Source: Parashewanella hymeniacidonis (GTDB lineage: Bacteria; Pseudomonadota; Gammaproteobacteria; Enterobacterales; Shewanellaceae). From it: a stretch of 51,020 nucleotides of DNA. The notes beneath the pieces were generated by a model. That model worked only from the letters and a program-made list of their open reading frames with translations. It did no database searches and was not told the origin of the DNA. This document shows positions 28,228 to 37,670 of this stretch, one piece after another. Made by a program: the position numbers and the translations under genes. Within the stretch, counting starts at the first letter, position 1. Each line of letters starts with the position of its first letter. The stretch covers positions 1-51,020 of the forward strand of contig NZ_JAFEUN010000017.1 of assembly GCF_016900895.1 (NCBI RefSeq), given 5' to 3'.

Positions 28228-30540
28228 ATGGCGCCCAGAAAGGCTACAAAAAGCAATACAACAAAGAAAAAGCCCACAAAAAAGAAATCAACTTCTCCGA
28301 GCTTTTTAAAACGTTTATGGTCCATTACTTGGAAAGTCGCTCTTATTGGGATCGTAGCAATCTCGTGCTATGCCATTTATTTAGACCAGACGATTGCTCG
28401 TAAATTTGAAGGGCAGAAATGGCATTTACCTGCACAAATTTACGGACGTTCATTGGCCTTGTATCCTGGTGCTGCGGTCAATCATCCACAATTAATTTCT
28501 GAATTAAAACTCCTAGGCTACCGTAAAGTAACTCACCCTAAACAAGTGGGGGAGTTTTCGGCTTCAAGTACTAAGGTTGATATTTGGCGACGCGCTTTTC
28601 AACATCCAGATGGCAGTCAAAATGAACAACGAGCCGTTGTTTATTTCGATGAACAAGGTGTAAACAAAGTCGTGCGCCCAGACGGTCGTCAAATGGGTAT
28701 TTTCTATCTTGAGCCAATTTTATTAGACCGAATCATAGCAACAGATGGTCAAGACAGAATCTTTGTTCCTACTAATGATATGCCATCTTTAATCGTCAAA
28801 GGGCTTTTACAGACTGAAGATCGAAACTTCTATGAGCACTATGGTGTTAGCCCACTAGCAATTTTGCGTGCCTTATTTGTCAATATTAGCGCAGGGAGAA
28901 CAGTTCAAGGTGGATCAACCCTTACTCAGCAACTTGCCAAGAATTTCTTTCTCAGCAGTGAGCGATCATTGATCCGAAAGGCTCGTGAAGCTCTAATGGC
29001 AATAATCATTGATTACCGTTATACAAAGTCTGAAATTTTAGAAGCCTATTTGAATGAAGTTTATATGGGGCAAGATAAAGCACGTTCTGTTCACGGTATG
29101 GGGTTGGCATCGCAATTTTATTTTGGTCGTCCTATAAAAGAGCTTTCGATTCCGCAACAAGCATTTTTAGTTGGTGTCATCAAAGGCCCTTCTTACTACA
29201 ACCCATGGCGTAATGCTAAACGTGCAACTGAACGTCGCGATCTTGTACTTAGGCTATTGATGGACTCTGGTGACCTAAGTGTACGTCAATATAAAATCGC
29301 CGTTAATTCGCCATTAGATTTACGGACTAAACAGCGCTCGATTCATCAAAAATTACCAGCTTTTTTTGACTTAGTAAAACAAGAACTCGCTGACCGATAT
29401 GGGCCTGAACTACTCAAACAGTCGGGAATAAAAGTTTATACGACTTTAGATCCGCTCGCCCAAAAAGCCGCTGAAAAAGCCGTTACTTCAACCTTCAAAT
29501 GGTTAGGAAAAAAACGACCTAAGCTTCAAGTCGGAATGGTGGTAACGGATAAATATTCAGGTGGGATAGCAGCGGTTGTTGGAGATAGAAACCCAAGTTA
29601 CAAGGGATACAATCGAGCTGTAGATATTCGTCGCTCGATAGGTTCATTAGTGAAACCTTTTGTTTATGCTACCGCATTAGATAAGCCTAAGCGCTATTCA
29701 TTAGCTACGCCTTTGGCTGATAAACCAATCACGCTTAAAAATGGCAAAGGAAAAACGTGGTCACCACAAAACGTAGATAAGAAATTCTTGGGTGAAGTAC
29801 CATTACTGACCGCATTTAAAAAGTCTCGAAATGTACCAACGGTGAATTTAGGAATGGCATTGGGTGTGAATAATGTCATTGATACTCTGATCGACGCAGG
29901 GTGGAAAGAGCATATACCTAGTTATCCTTCTGTGCTTCTCGGCGCACTGAATGGCTCACCGTTGATGGTAGCACAAGTATTCCACACTATTGCCGACAAT
30001 GGCCGATACCGACCACTCTATGCCGTTACTCATGTATTGAATAATGATAATAAGGTGATTGAGACCTATAAGCCTGAGTCTTATCAAGCCCTTTCGCCTG
30101 CAACGGATTACCTTGTGAAGTATGCGATGACCCAAGTAGTTAAATCAGGTACCGCAGCAAAACTAGGTGAGACCTATCCTAATGTGAACCTTGCAGGTAA
30201 AACAGGGACAAGTAACAACAATCGTGACTCATGGTTTGCCGGTTTTGACGAAAGAAATGTCGCAGCCATCTGGGTAGGACGTGATGATAATAGCCGAACA
30301 GGGTTATATGGTAGTAGTGGCGCTATGGCGATTTACCGTAATTTCCTGAGAAATAGAACGCCTGTTAGTTTGAGGCTGGCCCCCGTCAGAGGTGTTACAC
30401 AAGGTTATTTTGATAAAGATACTGGTGCGGCAATGCAGGCTGATTGCAGCAATGTTATTGCATTACCCAGTAACACTGAAAGTTATAAGCCCGCAGCGAG
30501 TTGCGGCAACCCGAAATCTTGGTGGCAAAAAGTATTTTAA
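28228..30540 (+). CDS. mrcB: Bifunctional penicillin-binding protein 1b
   Basis: Polymerises and crosslinks peptidoglycan at the outer face of the inner membrane. The 770-residue protein has a Lys-rich cytosolic tail (1-30), one membrane segment (about 35-52), a UB2H-like region (about 65-165), a GT51 glycosyltransferase domain with catalytic Glu197 in QTEDRNFYEHYG and GGSTLTQQLAKN (228-239), and a transpeptidase domain with Ser473 in SLVK (473-476), SRN (533-535) and KTGT (658-661). All active-site motifs are intact. Confidence 0.97.
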   Translation: MAPRKATKSNTTKKKPTKKKSTSPSFLKRLWSITWKVALIGIVAISCYAIYLDQTIARKFEGQKWHLPAQIYGRSLALYPGAAVNHPQLISELKLLGYRKVTHPKQVGEFSASSTKVDIWRRAFQHPDGSQNEQRAVVYFDEQGVNKVVRPDGRQMGIFYLEPILLDRIIATDGQDRIFVPTNDMPSLIVKGLLQTEDRNFYEHYGVSPLAILRALFVNISAGRTVQGGSTLTQQLAKNFFLSSERSLIRKAREALMAIIIDYRYTKSEILEAYLNEVYMGQDKARSVHGMGLASQFYFGRPIKELSIPQQAFLVGVIKGPSYYNPWRNAKRATERRDLVLRLLMDSGDLSVRQYKIAVNSPLDLRTKQRSIHQKLPAFFDLVKQELADRYGPELLKQSGIKVYTTLDPLAQKAAEKAVTSTFKWLGKKRPKLQVGMVVTDKYSGGIAAVVGDRNPSYKGYNRAVDIRRSIGSLVKPFVYATALDKPKRYSLATPLADKPITLKNGKGKTWSPQNVDKKFLGEVPLLTAFKKSRNVPTVNLGMALGVNNVIDTLIDAGWKEHIPSYPSVLLGALNGSPLMVAQVFHTIADNGRYRPLYAVTHVLNNDNKVIETYKPESYQALSPATDYLVKYAMTQVVKSGTAAKLGETYPNVNLAGKTGTSNNNRDSWFAGFDERNVAAIWVGRDDNSRTGLYGSSGAMAIYRNFLRNRTPVSLRLAPVRGVTQGYFDKDTGAAMQADCSNVIALPSNTESYKPAASCGNPKSWWQKVF

Positions 30541-31066
30541 ACTGATCTTGAGGATGCTCTCAATTAACGATGTCGATTTGCTGAGGTCGATTTTTTTGTT
30601 TGTTCAAGGCGACGTATGTGATGTGTAGTTGTTCTACATAAGCATTCGGTAATACAAAAGAAACAAAAAGGGTACATCGCTCTTAAGCGGTACGCCCTCA
30701 AGGCTAGTCTCAATTTACTCGTGAGGCTAGCCTATCAATAGCATCTTTATCTATTCTCACTTTACCTCTCATAATTTTTGTTTACATTTTTCATGACCCA
30801 TTCTTTCCATCAATCTTTTTAAGGTACACCACAGTTTCCCTAAAGTTACAAGTTTTTCCATCTAACTTTACCCTTACAACAGATAGGGTTAACGTTAAAA
30901 TTAGTTTACATAATGTTAAAAAAATGTTTAATAATGATTTAAGCATGAATATACATGCAACCAACCTGCACTAGCTGTTGAGTAAGATCATATAAAACCA
31001 AAAATTTAGATCTCTTATTAGGGCTTATTTTACGAATGATGAAATGTTCAATAAAGGGCAATATCA
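30541..31066. other. mrcB-TonB receptor intergenic region: repeat core and hairpins
   Basis: No gene seen in 526 bases. It contains a repeat core (30602-30652: CAAGGCGACG, then the hairpin TGTAG-TTGTT-CTACA at 30624-30638). A 12-bp stem with one G-U pair, AGGCTAGTCTCA (30701-30712) with TGAGGCTAGCCT (30722-30733), follows. An imperfect hairpin at 30669-30698 lies between them. The last 200 bases are AT-rich and probably hold the receptor promoter, which I cannot place with confidence. Confidence 0.5.
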
Positions 31067-33715
31067 ATGAAAAAAAACACACGTGTTTTCAGTTTGAGCT
31101 CCCTGAGCTTTGCTGTGGCAATGGCGCTCGGTGGAGCAACAATATCCAGCAATGCAAACGCAGAAGACGAATCTAAAGCAAATCGAGATGCTAATATCGA
31201 AAAAATCGCTGTTGTAGGCACACGTTCAGCACCTCGTTCAATAGGCGATTCTCCAGTCCCAGTTGATATTATAGGCGCAGACGAAATCCAAAAATCGGGT
31301 AATACCGATATGCTTGAAATCCTTAAAGGCACTGTACCTTCACTTAACGTTCATTCTAATCCTATCAGTGATGCAGCTTCATTAGTTCGTCCAATGAACC
31401 TGCGTGGGCTTTCTGCTGACAGCACCTTGATTTTACTTAATGGCAAACGACGTCACCGCTCATCTGTGATTACCCTTCTCGGTGGCGGTATTAACGATGG
31501 TGCACAAGGGCCTGATATTTCAGTTATTCCGAGCATTGCATTAAAACAAGTTGAAGTATTACGTGATGGTGCAGCAGCTCAATATGGTTCTGATGCTATT
31601 GCTGGCGTAGTTAATTTCCAATTAAAAGACAACAGTGATGGTGGTTCGATTGAAGTAAAACACGGTGAATACTATGAAGGTGATGGGACCAGTACCCAAG
31701 TTGCAGGCAACATAGGTATGCCGCTCACTGAAAATGGTTTTGTGAATTTAAGTTTCCAGCTAAAAGATGCTGATGCAACCAGCCGAAGTGTACAGCGCCC
31801 TGATGCTGCTGCATTTGCGGCTGCTGGATTGGATGTCGAAAACCCAGCCCAAGTCTGGGGTTCACCTGAAATCAGTGATGACCTCACCATCTTTGCTAAT
31901 CTAGGCTTAGATTTAGATGAGCACTCTAAAGCCTATATGTTTGGTAATTATTCCAAGCGCGATGCTCGTGGTGGTTTCTATTATCGAAACCCAAATAATC
32001 GGCCGGGTGTTTATGGTGGTATTGTTCGTGAAATCAACGGACAAGCAATGTATCGTCCAGGTGCAGATCAAGAGGCATTGCAAAAATTATGGGATGCAGC
32101 GCCTGAAACCGTGCTTGTTGGCTCACTCGATGGTAAAGATGGTCAACTAGGGTGTCCTGTCGTACCTATTGTTAATGGTATTCCTGATTCTGCTGCACTT
32201 TCTAGTCTTGAGGCCGCAAACTGTTTCGCTTTTAATCAAATAATACCTGGTGGTTTCACACCAAATTTCGGTGGCCATATTGAAGATACTTCTTTAACGG
32301 CTGGAACGAGTGGTGAATTCCAAATGGATTGGCTTAAGGGTATTAGCTATGACTTTAGCGGCTCTTTTGGTCAGAATGATTCGAAGTATTTTATTTACAA
32401 CACAGTAAACGCCTCATTAGGGTCTGACACTCCAAGAGATTTCAGTCCTGGTCAAGCCATTAACACTGAATGGACCTTCAATGCCGACTTCGTAAAGATG
32501 GCTGATTGGGGGATGATGGATGATGTGGCAATAGCATTTGGTTATGAGTGGCACAAAGAAACATATGAAGTCATTGCTGGTGATGAAGCTTCGTTTATTG
32601 TTGGCCCACTTTTCGATCAAGGCTTTAGTATTGGATCGAATGGTTTCCCGGGCTATAAACCAAGTTCTGCTGGCGAATATACACGTAAAAACTCAGCATT
32701 GTATGCGCAGTTTAGTATGCCATTTACCGAAAGCTTCTTAATGGACGTAGCAGGTCGCTATGAAGATTATGAAACATTTGGTTCAACCTTTAACTATAAA
32801 GTCGCAGCACACTGGGATCTAACCGATACTTTTGCTCTGCGTGGCTCAATCAACACTGGCTTTAGAGCGCCCACAGTTGGTCAGGCAAACTTTACCAACG
32901 TACAAACTGAACTTTCAAGTGGTGTGTTAGTTGATTCAGCACTATTACCTCCTACCAACCCTATTTCACAGGTATTAGGCGGTAAAGCACTTTCTCCTGA
33001 AGAGTCATTCAGTTATACCTTAGGTGGTGTCTTCAATGTCGGAGATTTCTTCTTAACGGTTGATTATTACAACATTCAAGTTGAAGACCGTATTGGTCAA
33101 TCAAACAAGATTGAACTTACGGATGCACAAAAGCAACTACTTAAGAATGATGGTGTTCCTAACGTGGATGGGCTATCAAAAGTCAGCTTCTTTACCAATG
33201 ACTTCGATACGACAACCCAGGGCATTGATATTGTTGCAAGTTATAGCACTAGCCTATTAAGTGGTGACGCTAACTTTGCCCTTTCGTACAACTGGAATGA
33301 TACCAATGTTGATAAATATTCTGACATTACAGGTGAATTCAAAGTTGCTCGTTTAGAAAAAGATTTACCAAATAATCGAGCCACTTTCACTTGGGGACAA
33401 AGTTGGGAAGATTGGAATATGTTCACACGTGTAAATTACTTTGGGGAATACCAAGGTGTTCACGTTGACTATGATGCCACGGTTAAAACAGGATCCGCTG
33501 CATACACTGTTGATATGGAAGTGAATTATGACATCAATGATTCATTCAATATCGCAGTTGGTGCTCAAAACCTATTTGACCAAGAAGCTGAGCGCCTCGA
33601 CTTCTTCGATAATACTAATATTCCAAACAACAACTGGGGAGGTCAATACTATGAGACTTCACCATTTGGCTTTAATGGCGGTTACTGGTACGTGAAAGGG
33701 GCTTATCGCTTTTAA
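31067..33715 (+). CDS. TonB-dependent outer-membrane receptor
   Basis: Active importer of a scarce substrate, powered by TonB-ExbBD. The 882-residue protein has a signal peptide (about 1-32, ending ANA), a TonB-box-like IEKIAVVGTR, a plug domain (about 55-190, with LRGLSADSTLILLNGKRRH in its conserved core) and a 22-strand barrel ending in Phe (YVKGAYRF). Substrate is unknown; the lack of adjacent iron, heme or B12 genes and the plug type suggest a broad family used for peptides, sugars or siderophores. It stands alone, with a terminator directly behind it. Confidence 0.94.
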   Translation: MKKNTRVFSLSSLSFAVAMALGGATISSNANAEDESKANRDANIEKIAVVGTRSAPRSIGDSPVPVDIIGADEIQKSGNTDMLEILKGTVPSLNVHSNPISDAASLVRPMNLRGLSADSTLILLNGKRRHRSSVITLLGGGINDGAQGPDISVIPSIALKQVEVLRDGAAAQYGSDAIAGVVNFQLKDNSDGGSIEVKHGEYYEGDGTSTQVAGNIGMPLTENGFVNLSFQLKDADATSRSVQRPDAAAFAAAGLDVENPAQVWGSPEISDDLTIFANLGLDLDEHSKAYMFGNYSKRDARGGFYYRNPNNRPGVYGGIVREINGQAMYRPGADQEALQKLWDAAPETVLVGSLDGKDGQLGCPVVPIVNGIPDSAALSSLEAANCFAFNQIIPGGFTPNFGGHIEDTSLTAGTSGEFQMDWLKGISYDFSGSFGQNDSKYFIYNTVNASLGSDTPRDFSPGQAINTEWTFNADFVKMADWGMMDDVAIAFGYEWHKETYEVIAGDEASFIVGPLFDQGFSIGSNGFPGYKPSSAGEYTRKNSALYAQFSMPFTESFLMDVAGRYEDYETFGSTFNYKVAAHWDLTDTFALRGSINTGFRAPTVGQANFTNVQTELSSGVLVDSALLPPTNPISQVLGGKALSPEESFSYTLGGVFNVGDFFLTVDYYNIQVEDRIGQSNKIELTDAQKQLLKNDGVPNVDGLSKVSFFTNDFDTTTQGIDIVASYSTSLLSGDANFALSYNWNDTNVDKYSDITGEFKVARLEKDLPNNRATFTWGQSWEDWNMFTRVNYFGEYQGVHVDYDATVKTGSAAYTVDMEVNYDINDSFNIAVGAQNLFDQEAERLDFFDNTNIPNNNWGGQYYETSPFGFNGGYWYVKGAYRF

Positions 33716-33736
33716 ACGTTAAACAACTAAACCCAA

Positions 33737-33767
33737 AATGCTCCGGATTTTTCCGGAGCATTTTTTT
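33737..33767 (+). terminator. Rho-independent terminator of the TonB-dependent receptor
   Basis: ATGCTCCGG-ATTTT-CCGGAGCAT followed by seven T, 22 bases after the stop codon. On the other strand it could also serve the convergent gene at 33774. Confidence 0.92.
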
Positions 33768-33773
33768 AGCTGG

Positions 33774-34892
33774 CTATCTAATTTCAAACACATCTGTCAT
33801 GACTTTATACAGCTCTGTTCCCTGATGCACTGCTGCAGAAGCAAAGTGTAAAATAGGAACGCTTCTCGTGGGTAAAGAGAGATATTGAAGCTCTTCATCC
33901 GTTCCATACCGATCCATTCTCAATAAACTCACTAACGGTTTGTCAGCACTAAGAGGTTTTCCGAGTTCAGCTAAATACTCCACCATGCCAGCATGTGGTG
34001 CATGAAATTTTTTATAATTTTTTAGTAAGCACCCATATCTTGGCATATCGAGAGGTTGTCTATTATTGTCAAAAACCTTTCTGTGAGATAAATAAGCCAT
34101 AATCCCATCTGCGTCGACTTTAGCATCTTCGAGATCGATACGCTCTTGGCTTGCTAGCTCCATGGTAAAAGCATTTACTGCCACTTTAAGGCTACGCCCA
34201 AATTGTTTTGCAACGTCCGATAATTTCCACCAAGGACAAAACATCGCTTCATCCATTGCACCAGCAAAGTCGTTAGGAATGACCAGTGTGTACGGAATTG
34301 AAAAAAAACCAGCATCTTTTAGAGAATACTCTGGACAATAGAGGTGCTTGCAGGATTTAGGGCCTGTATGCAGATCTAAAACAATATCCGCTTGGTGGCC
34401 CATTTTTTGAAGTTCAGTAGCCAATCTCTTACCAGTACTGGTCCCCCATGGGTTTTCTAATCTTTCAACACAATTTGACAGAAGTTTGTCTCTAAACTTA
34501 GCAATCAATACATCATCGGTTTCATGCTGATGTTTGAGATACCAGACTTCAATATCAAACTCGTGTTCTAGATACTCTCGGTTCCAATTAACACCCGTTA
34601 TAGGGTCGAAGCGCCCTAAGGTAAATTCACCACTTTTTTGATTAATTCCCATTGGGTTTGCGAGTGGTACCAATGTTACCACAGAGTTTAAATGGCTTTG
34701 TTCTAATTGCTTTAGCAGCTGGAAGATCACGGCGTTACCTTGAACTTCTGCACCATGAACGTTCGCTTGAATATATACGCTGGGACCAGATATTTCATCA
34801 GGGATCAGCTTATAAATAGGTACTGTCAACGCCTGACCAGTAGCCAGTTCTCCAACTTTGATGTCTGTCTTTTTTAATTTCTTTGCTAACAC
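33774..34892 (-). CDS. Succinylglutamate desuccinylase/aspartoacylase family protein
   Basis: Predicted zinc-dependent deacylase of the M14-like AstE/AspA family, 372 residues. Zinc ligands appear in NVHGAEVQGN (His and Glu) and DLHTGPKSC (His), and the catalytic Glu likely in FTMELAS. Start is GTG at 34890-34892, only 12 bases after lysC, so it is almost certainly co-transcribed with lysC and controlled by the lysine riboswitch. That setting suggests a role in aspartate or lysine-pathway acyl-amino acids (inference). It is not the arginine-catabolic AstE, which would sit among ast genes. Confidence 0.82.
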   Translation of the reverse strand: MLAKKLKKTDIKVGELATGQALTVPIYKLIPDEISGPSVYIQANVHGAEVQGNAVIFQLLKQLEQSHLNSVVTLVPLANPMGINQKSGEFTLGRFDPITGVNWNREYLEHEFDIEVWYLKHQHETDDVLIAKFRDKLLSNCVERLENPWGTSTGKRLATELQKMGHQADIVLDLHTGPKSCKHLYCPEYSLKDAGFFSIPYTLVIPNDFAGAMDEAMFCPWWKLSDVAKQFGRSLKVAVNAFTMELASQERIDLEDAKVDADGIMAYLSHRKVFDNNRQPLDMPRYGCLLKNYKKFHAPHAGMVEYLAELGKPLSADKPLVSLLRMDRYGTDEELQYLSLPTRSVPILHFASAAVHQGTELYKVMTDVFEIR

Positions 34893-34904
34893 TATTTTCG
34901 TTCC

Positions 34905-36257
34905 TTACGACTCAAATAAGTTACGATGTAATGCATCAACAACGTGTGCTGCATCATGATCTGAAACCAAGAAGCAGAGGTTATGCTCACTTGCGCCGAA
35001 CGAGCTCATTCTGACATTAAAGTCGGCTAAAACTTCAAAAACACGACTGCAAATCCCCGTTGTTGAAGGGATTTTATTACCAATTAGTGCAACTAAACAT
35101 AAGTTCGTTTCTACCTTCACATCACAGTGTCGTTCTAACTCCTCGATAAGAGTACTGCTCAAGAGTTGTTGCCCACTGGAGTCAGATCCAGTTTTATCAA
35201 GCGTAAGAGACACGTTAACTTCTGATGTAGTAATTAAATCTACACTAATTTTATGTCGAGCGAGAATGGCAAACACATCAGCCAGAAAGCCATGAGTGTG
35301 CAGCATGTCAAAGCTGTGAAGGTTTAAAAGCGTTTGATCTTTTCGAATGGCAATAGCTCGATATGTAGGAGAATGATCAATCTGATTTCGAATCCATGTG
35401 CCACCATCATCAGGCGCTTTACTCGAGCCGACAAAAACTTGAATGCCTTTTCTTACAGCAGGAAGAATTGTTGATGGATGTAAAACTTTAGCACCAAACG
35501 TTGCCATTTCAGCTGCTTCGTTGAAACTGATTTCATTAATTGCTCTAGCATTAGGCGCAAGGCGTGGATCTGTAGTGTAAATCCCTGCCACATCCGTCCA
35601 AATTTCAACGGTTTCGGCATTCAATGCCTCCGCAAGTAACGCCGCAGAATAATCGCTGCCACCTCGGCCAAGCGTGGTCGTAATACCATCATGATTAGCA
35701 CCGATGAAACCTTGAGTAACAATAACGGTTTCTTCAAGTAGTGGTCTTAGTAACTCATTTGAGCGTTCAAAAATATCTGTTAACTGGGGTTCTGCTTTAC
35801 CAAAGTGACTGTCTGTTCGCATCACATCTCTAACATCAAACTTTTCAGCGACAAGTCCTTGCTGACGCAATACATAGCTGAATAATAACGATGAGCACTG
35901 TTCACCAATTGAAAGGAGTTCGTCAATGAGCTGCTTACTTCGATTTAGGACAAGGCTTTCACTTAAGTGCGTGACCCTAGAAAGCAGTAAATCAATTTGT
36001 GCGATGAGAACTTCAGAGCGAGGCAATCTATCGATAATTTCATATTGTATAGCAGCAATTTGTGTTAACCGTAGCACTCTATCTTCGTCGGTAATACTCG
36101 GCCGTATGAGTTCAACCAATAGGTTGGTAACGCCACTTGATGCGCTTACAACAACAAGCCTTGTTTTTGGATTGTTTAATACAATTTTGGCGCAATTTAC
36201 CATAGCAGAATAATTTGCAACGGACGTTCCACCAAATTTTGCGATTACTAATGACAT
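34905..36257 (-). CDS. lysC: Aspartokinase III, lysine-sensitive type
   Basis: Phosphorylates L-aspartate, the first step to lysine, methionine and threonine. From ATG 36255-36257 (MSLVIAKFGGTSVAN) the protein has 450 residues, as in E. coli LysC; a longer frame to 36317 is not supported. Kinase motifs KFGGTS, TLGRGGSDYSA and WTDVAGIYTTDPR are present, with C-terminal paired ACT domains (from about residue 300). A lysine riboswitch lies in the leader, and the protein is likely also feedback-inhibited by lysine. Confidence 0.95.
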   Translation of the reverse strand: MSLVIAKFGGTSVANYSAMVNCAKIVLNNPKTRLVVVSASSGVTNLLVELIRPSITDEDRVLRLTQIAAIQYEIIDRLPRSEVLIAQIDLLLSRVTHLSESLVLNRSKQLIDELLSIGEQCSSLLFSYVLRQQGLVAEKFDVRDVMRTDSHFGKAEPQLTDIFERSNELLRPLLEETVIVTQGFIGANHDGITTTLGRGGSDYSAALLAEALNAETVEIWTDVAGIYTTDPRLAPNARAINEISFNEAAEMATFGAKVLHPSTILPAVRKGIQVFVGSSKAPDDGGTWIRNQIDHSPTYRAIAIRKDQTLLNLHSFDMLHTHGFLADVFAILARHKISVDLITTSEVNVSLTLDKTGSDSSGQQLLSSTLIEELERHCDVKVETNLCLVALIGNKIPSTTGICSRVFEVLADFNVRMSSFGASEHNLCFLVSDHDAAHVVDALHRNLFES

Positions 36258-36415
36258 ACCATTCTCCTCGGTCGAGGAAAGAAAACAAATAAACAAGGTA
36301 AAAAAGACATTCAACACTCCGAATCATCATTCGAAGAGCCTGGTGCAAGACACACAACCCTAGAAAGGAATTTGAGTATACATCACCAGAAGCTCTCCAC
36401 TTAAATATAAAATAA

Positions 36416-36560
36416 GTGACAATCGTTAGGATTCAGCCTAAGCGATCGGCAGTTTTTATCATCAACACAAAAACCACCTCGGCGTTAATCTCCCTCATAA
36501 GCTGTCATTGGAGATGATGCTCCTCAAGCTTACTACCTAGTTAACGCTCCTCTTCTGTTG
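36416..36560 (-). promoter_or_regulatory. Lysine riboswitch (L box) upstream of lysC
   Basis: Read on the minus strand, the conserved core of the E. coli lysC leader appears in order: CAGAAGAGGAGCG, then GAGGAGCAT, TGAGGGAGA, GCCGAGGTGG, ATCGCTTAGGCTGAATCC and finally GATTGTCAC. Just upstream is a 10-bp hairpin (36561-36590), as in E. coli. Downstream, CTTCTGGTGA (minus strand, near 36382-36391) can pair with the CAGAAG of the aptamer 5' strand, suggesting the alternative fold. No terminator with a T run was seen before lysC, so control of translation start is more likely than attenuation. Confidence 0.93.
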
Positions 36561-36590
36561 CCTAAAGTTTACTTATCAACAAACTTTAGG
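36561..36590 (-). other. Leader hairpin before the lysine aptamer
   Basis: CCTAAAGTTT and its complement AAACTTTAGG enclose a 10-base loop immediately 5' of the aptamer. It occupies the place of the GC-rich hairpin in the E. coli lysC leader. Confidence 0.7.
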
Positions 36591-36624
36591 CGTTGTTGGC
36601 GAATAGTTCACCAAGACGAATGAA

Positions 36625-36652
36625 ATTATCAACATTGTATACAATTTGTCAA
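36625..36652 (-). promoter_or_regulatory. lysC promoter with palindromic spacer
   Basis: Minus strand TTGACA (36647-36652), 16-base spacer, GATAAT (36625-36630), just upstream of the leader hairpin. The spacer contains the perfect 12-bp palindrome ATTGTATACAAT (36634-36645), a possible repressor site. Confidence 0.65.
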
Positions 36653-36654
36653 TC

Positions 36655-37095
36655 TCATTTACTGAAATTGATCGCATCTGGAAACTCGCTGACAACATTT
36701 GCACGATGGTGAAATTCACCTAAGCACTCTTCATTTGCTTTCATAAGCACAGGGACTAACGTTAGCTCACCTTTATTTACATAGTAAATTGCATTTTGAA
36801 CAAACTGAGTGCCAAGCTGTATCGCCTCATTCTTGTCGATAAACACCGCCCAACTTTTTTCAAAGTGAGACATATCTTTAGCCGCCCCCACTACAGCTCG
36901 ATACGGACAGTTTAAATTTTCAATAGAGCGTAAAAGCGCTTTATCTCTAAGCCGATTTTGGCTTTGAGATAATATTTTTCCATTAGGATTACAGGCGGTT
37001 ACAATAGCGAAGGATAAATGATTTGCGATTTTCTGAGTAAGAAGAAAGTGTGTTGCCCTATAAAAATGCCATAAATCATCTGACTGCGGACTCAT
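36655..37095 (-). CDS. DUF3293 domain protein
   Basis: 146-residue cytosolic protein with the DUF3293 pattern (FAIVTACNPNGKILSQSQN, in which the ITAxNP core is typical, and later the region around AVFIDKNEA). Function of the family is not known. ATG at 37093-37095 is chosen; a TTG four codons upstream is also open. Its 3' end overlaps the lysC promoter edge (the -35 box at 36647 lies just past the stop). Confidence 0.75.
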   Translation of the reverse strand: MSPQSDDLWHFYRATHFLLTQKIANHLSFAIVTACNPNGKILSQSQNRLRDKALLRSIENLNCPYRAVVGAAKDMSHFEKSWAVFIDKNEAIQLGTQFVQNAIYYVNKGELTLVPVLMKANEECLGEFHHRANVVSEFPDAINFSK

Positions 37096-37107
37096 ATGTT
37101 TGTCCAA

Positions 37108-37670
37108 AAAAGCTCAACCCAGGACAGTTTAGCAAAGCCAAACCTGTTTATGAAGATTAATTTTTGTTCATAATTCGCAATTTTCAAACTTTTTAAAAAC
37201 ACACAACTCATTAAAAAATAACGACAAAGTGACACATATCAACATATTAAAACACCACGTCGGATTTTATTAACATTTTATTTGTTAACAAATACCGAAA
37301 ACGAGTACAATGTTAACGTTAACTCTGTCATTTGTCGTTTTGTAGGAAACAGTACGATCAATTAGGCAAAAGGATTAAGCAGGTTAACAAACGCATGTAC
37401 AAAACATGATCTAAATAACTTTAACATCTAAACTTCAATTAAACACATTGGCCAAGGAACTAAGACCCGCTGTTTTTATCGAAGTGAGTACAGTTCGCGT
37501 TTGAGTCATTGATGCAATGAACCAAAAACATGCTTAGCGACCTCTTAATAAAGTGATTACAACTTATTTTATTTTATTCATTGTCGCCATTAAGGATAAA
37601 TTGTTCGTGTGTAATGAATAAGCATACGCGCCCATGTTAAGACAAATTTAATTGAGCTTAGGTAATTTAT
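37108..37670. other. arcA upstream region
   Basis: 562 bases without a gene. AT-rich, with several GTTAAC blocks including the perfect 12-bp palindrome GTTAACGTTAAC (37312-37323) and TTGTTAACAA (37282-37291). These resemble half-sites of the ArcA box (GTTAAT-like), so autoregulation is possible. The long leader suggests more than one promoter. No small RNA could be supported. Confidence 0.45.

Noticed and set aside
36290-36345. Terminator-type attenuator for the lysine riboswitch
   Set aside because: A small hairpin (CGAAT-GATG-ATTCG) precedes lysC, but no T run follows directly; translational control fits better.
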